In this document: positions 12,553 to 12,597 of the stretch, in pieces
Layout: each line of letters starts with the position of its first letter
How positions within the stretch are numbered: the stretch's first letter is position 1
Assembly (NCBI GenBank): GCA_947258625.1
Contig: CAMYJN010000018.1
Span: forward strand, 1-12,597
Direction: 5' to 3'
DNA length: 12,597 nucleotides
Source of the DNA: an uncultured Polyangiaceae bacterium
GTDB taxonomy: Bacteria; Myxococcota_A; Polyangia; Polyangiales; Houyiibacteriaceae
Made by a program: the position numbers and the translations under genes
The notes under the pieces: model-generated
The model's input: only the letters and a program-made list of their open reading frames with translations
The model's database searches: none
What the model was told of the DNA's origin: nothing

Positions 12553-12597
12553 ATGAAGATCATGTACAACCCTTCGACTTGCAATCACTACGGCGTC
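12553..12597 (+). CDS. Start of a probable ferredoxin gene, cut by the window edge
   Basis: ATG 12553 follows GGGAG (12541-12545) by seven bases and lies 15 bases after the hemerythrin stop. Only 15 residues are seen: MKIMYNPSTCNHYGV. This resembles the start of small [3Fe-4S]/[4Fe-4S] ferredoxins (MKI-x-V-D-x-x-x-C-x-G-H-G-x-C), with Cys10 as the first cluster ligand and a second Cys expected at the next codon. It would be a natural electron donor for the two Rieske oxygenases. With so few residues the call is a prediction. Confidence 0.5.
   Translation, partial: MKIMYNPSTCNHYGV

Overview
The window is GC-rich bacterial DNA that is densely coding on both strands. Four of the proteins start with lipoprotein signal peptides, one has a Tat signal and one looks like an outer-membrane beta-barrel, so the host is a Gram-negative bacterium. 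The secreted c-haem/DUF1549-DUF1588-like protein paired with a DUF1501 protein, the Gly-Asp-Pro repeat linker and the CarH-like MerR regulator fit an uncultured Myxococcota ('deltaproteobacterial') lineage. That placement is an inference from gene style, not from a marker gene.

Layout. (1) Positions 1-432 hold the 3' end of an ATP-grasp (D-Ala-D-Ala ligase-like) gene. It converges on a small lipoprotein gene (454-942, minus) with a CX4CH haem-like motif. (2) Across an AT-rich divergent region with phased A-tracts lie a large c-haem lipoprotein with an internal 27-bp tandem repeat (1184-3400) and a Tat-exported DUF1501 protein (3414-4709). These look like a two-gene operon for an envelope module of unknown chemistry. 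(3) Convergent to it is a beta-barrel protein gene (4758-5657, minus) with a perfect stem-loop in its leader. (4) Further right on the minus strand are a large lipoprotein arylsulfatase (5834-8224) and, just upstream of it, a MerR/B12-binding regulator (8255-9190) with the W-x9-EH signature of CarH/LitR photoreceptors. A fasciclin lipoprotein (9362-9880) follows, separated from the regulator by a hairpin terminator and a possible His-rich leader peptide. (5) Divergent from fasciclin is a plus-strand operon: two paralogous KshA-like Rieske oxygenases (10077-11051 and 11062-12105), an abutting hemerythrin-like protein (12106-12537), and the first 15 codons of what looks like a ferredoxin (12553 to the edge). 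Two adjacent 15-bp palindromic sites, both matching the KstR-type consensus TNNAACNNGTTNNA, sit just upstream.

How the parts may work together: the right-hand operon is best read as a sterol/steroid-type (or similar hydrophobic substrate) oxygenation module with its own electron carrier, under a TetR-family repressor encoded elsewhere. The CarH-like regulator probably controls itself and the downstream sulfatase, and perhaps fasciclin, in response to light or adenosylcobalamin. The left-hand c-haem/DUF1501 pair is a separate envelope system. No RNA gene, CRISPR array, transposon, integrase or replication origin was seen. No stretch over 300 bases lacks a gene.
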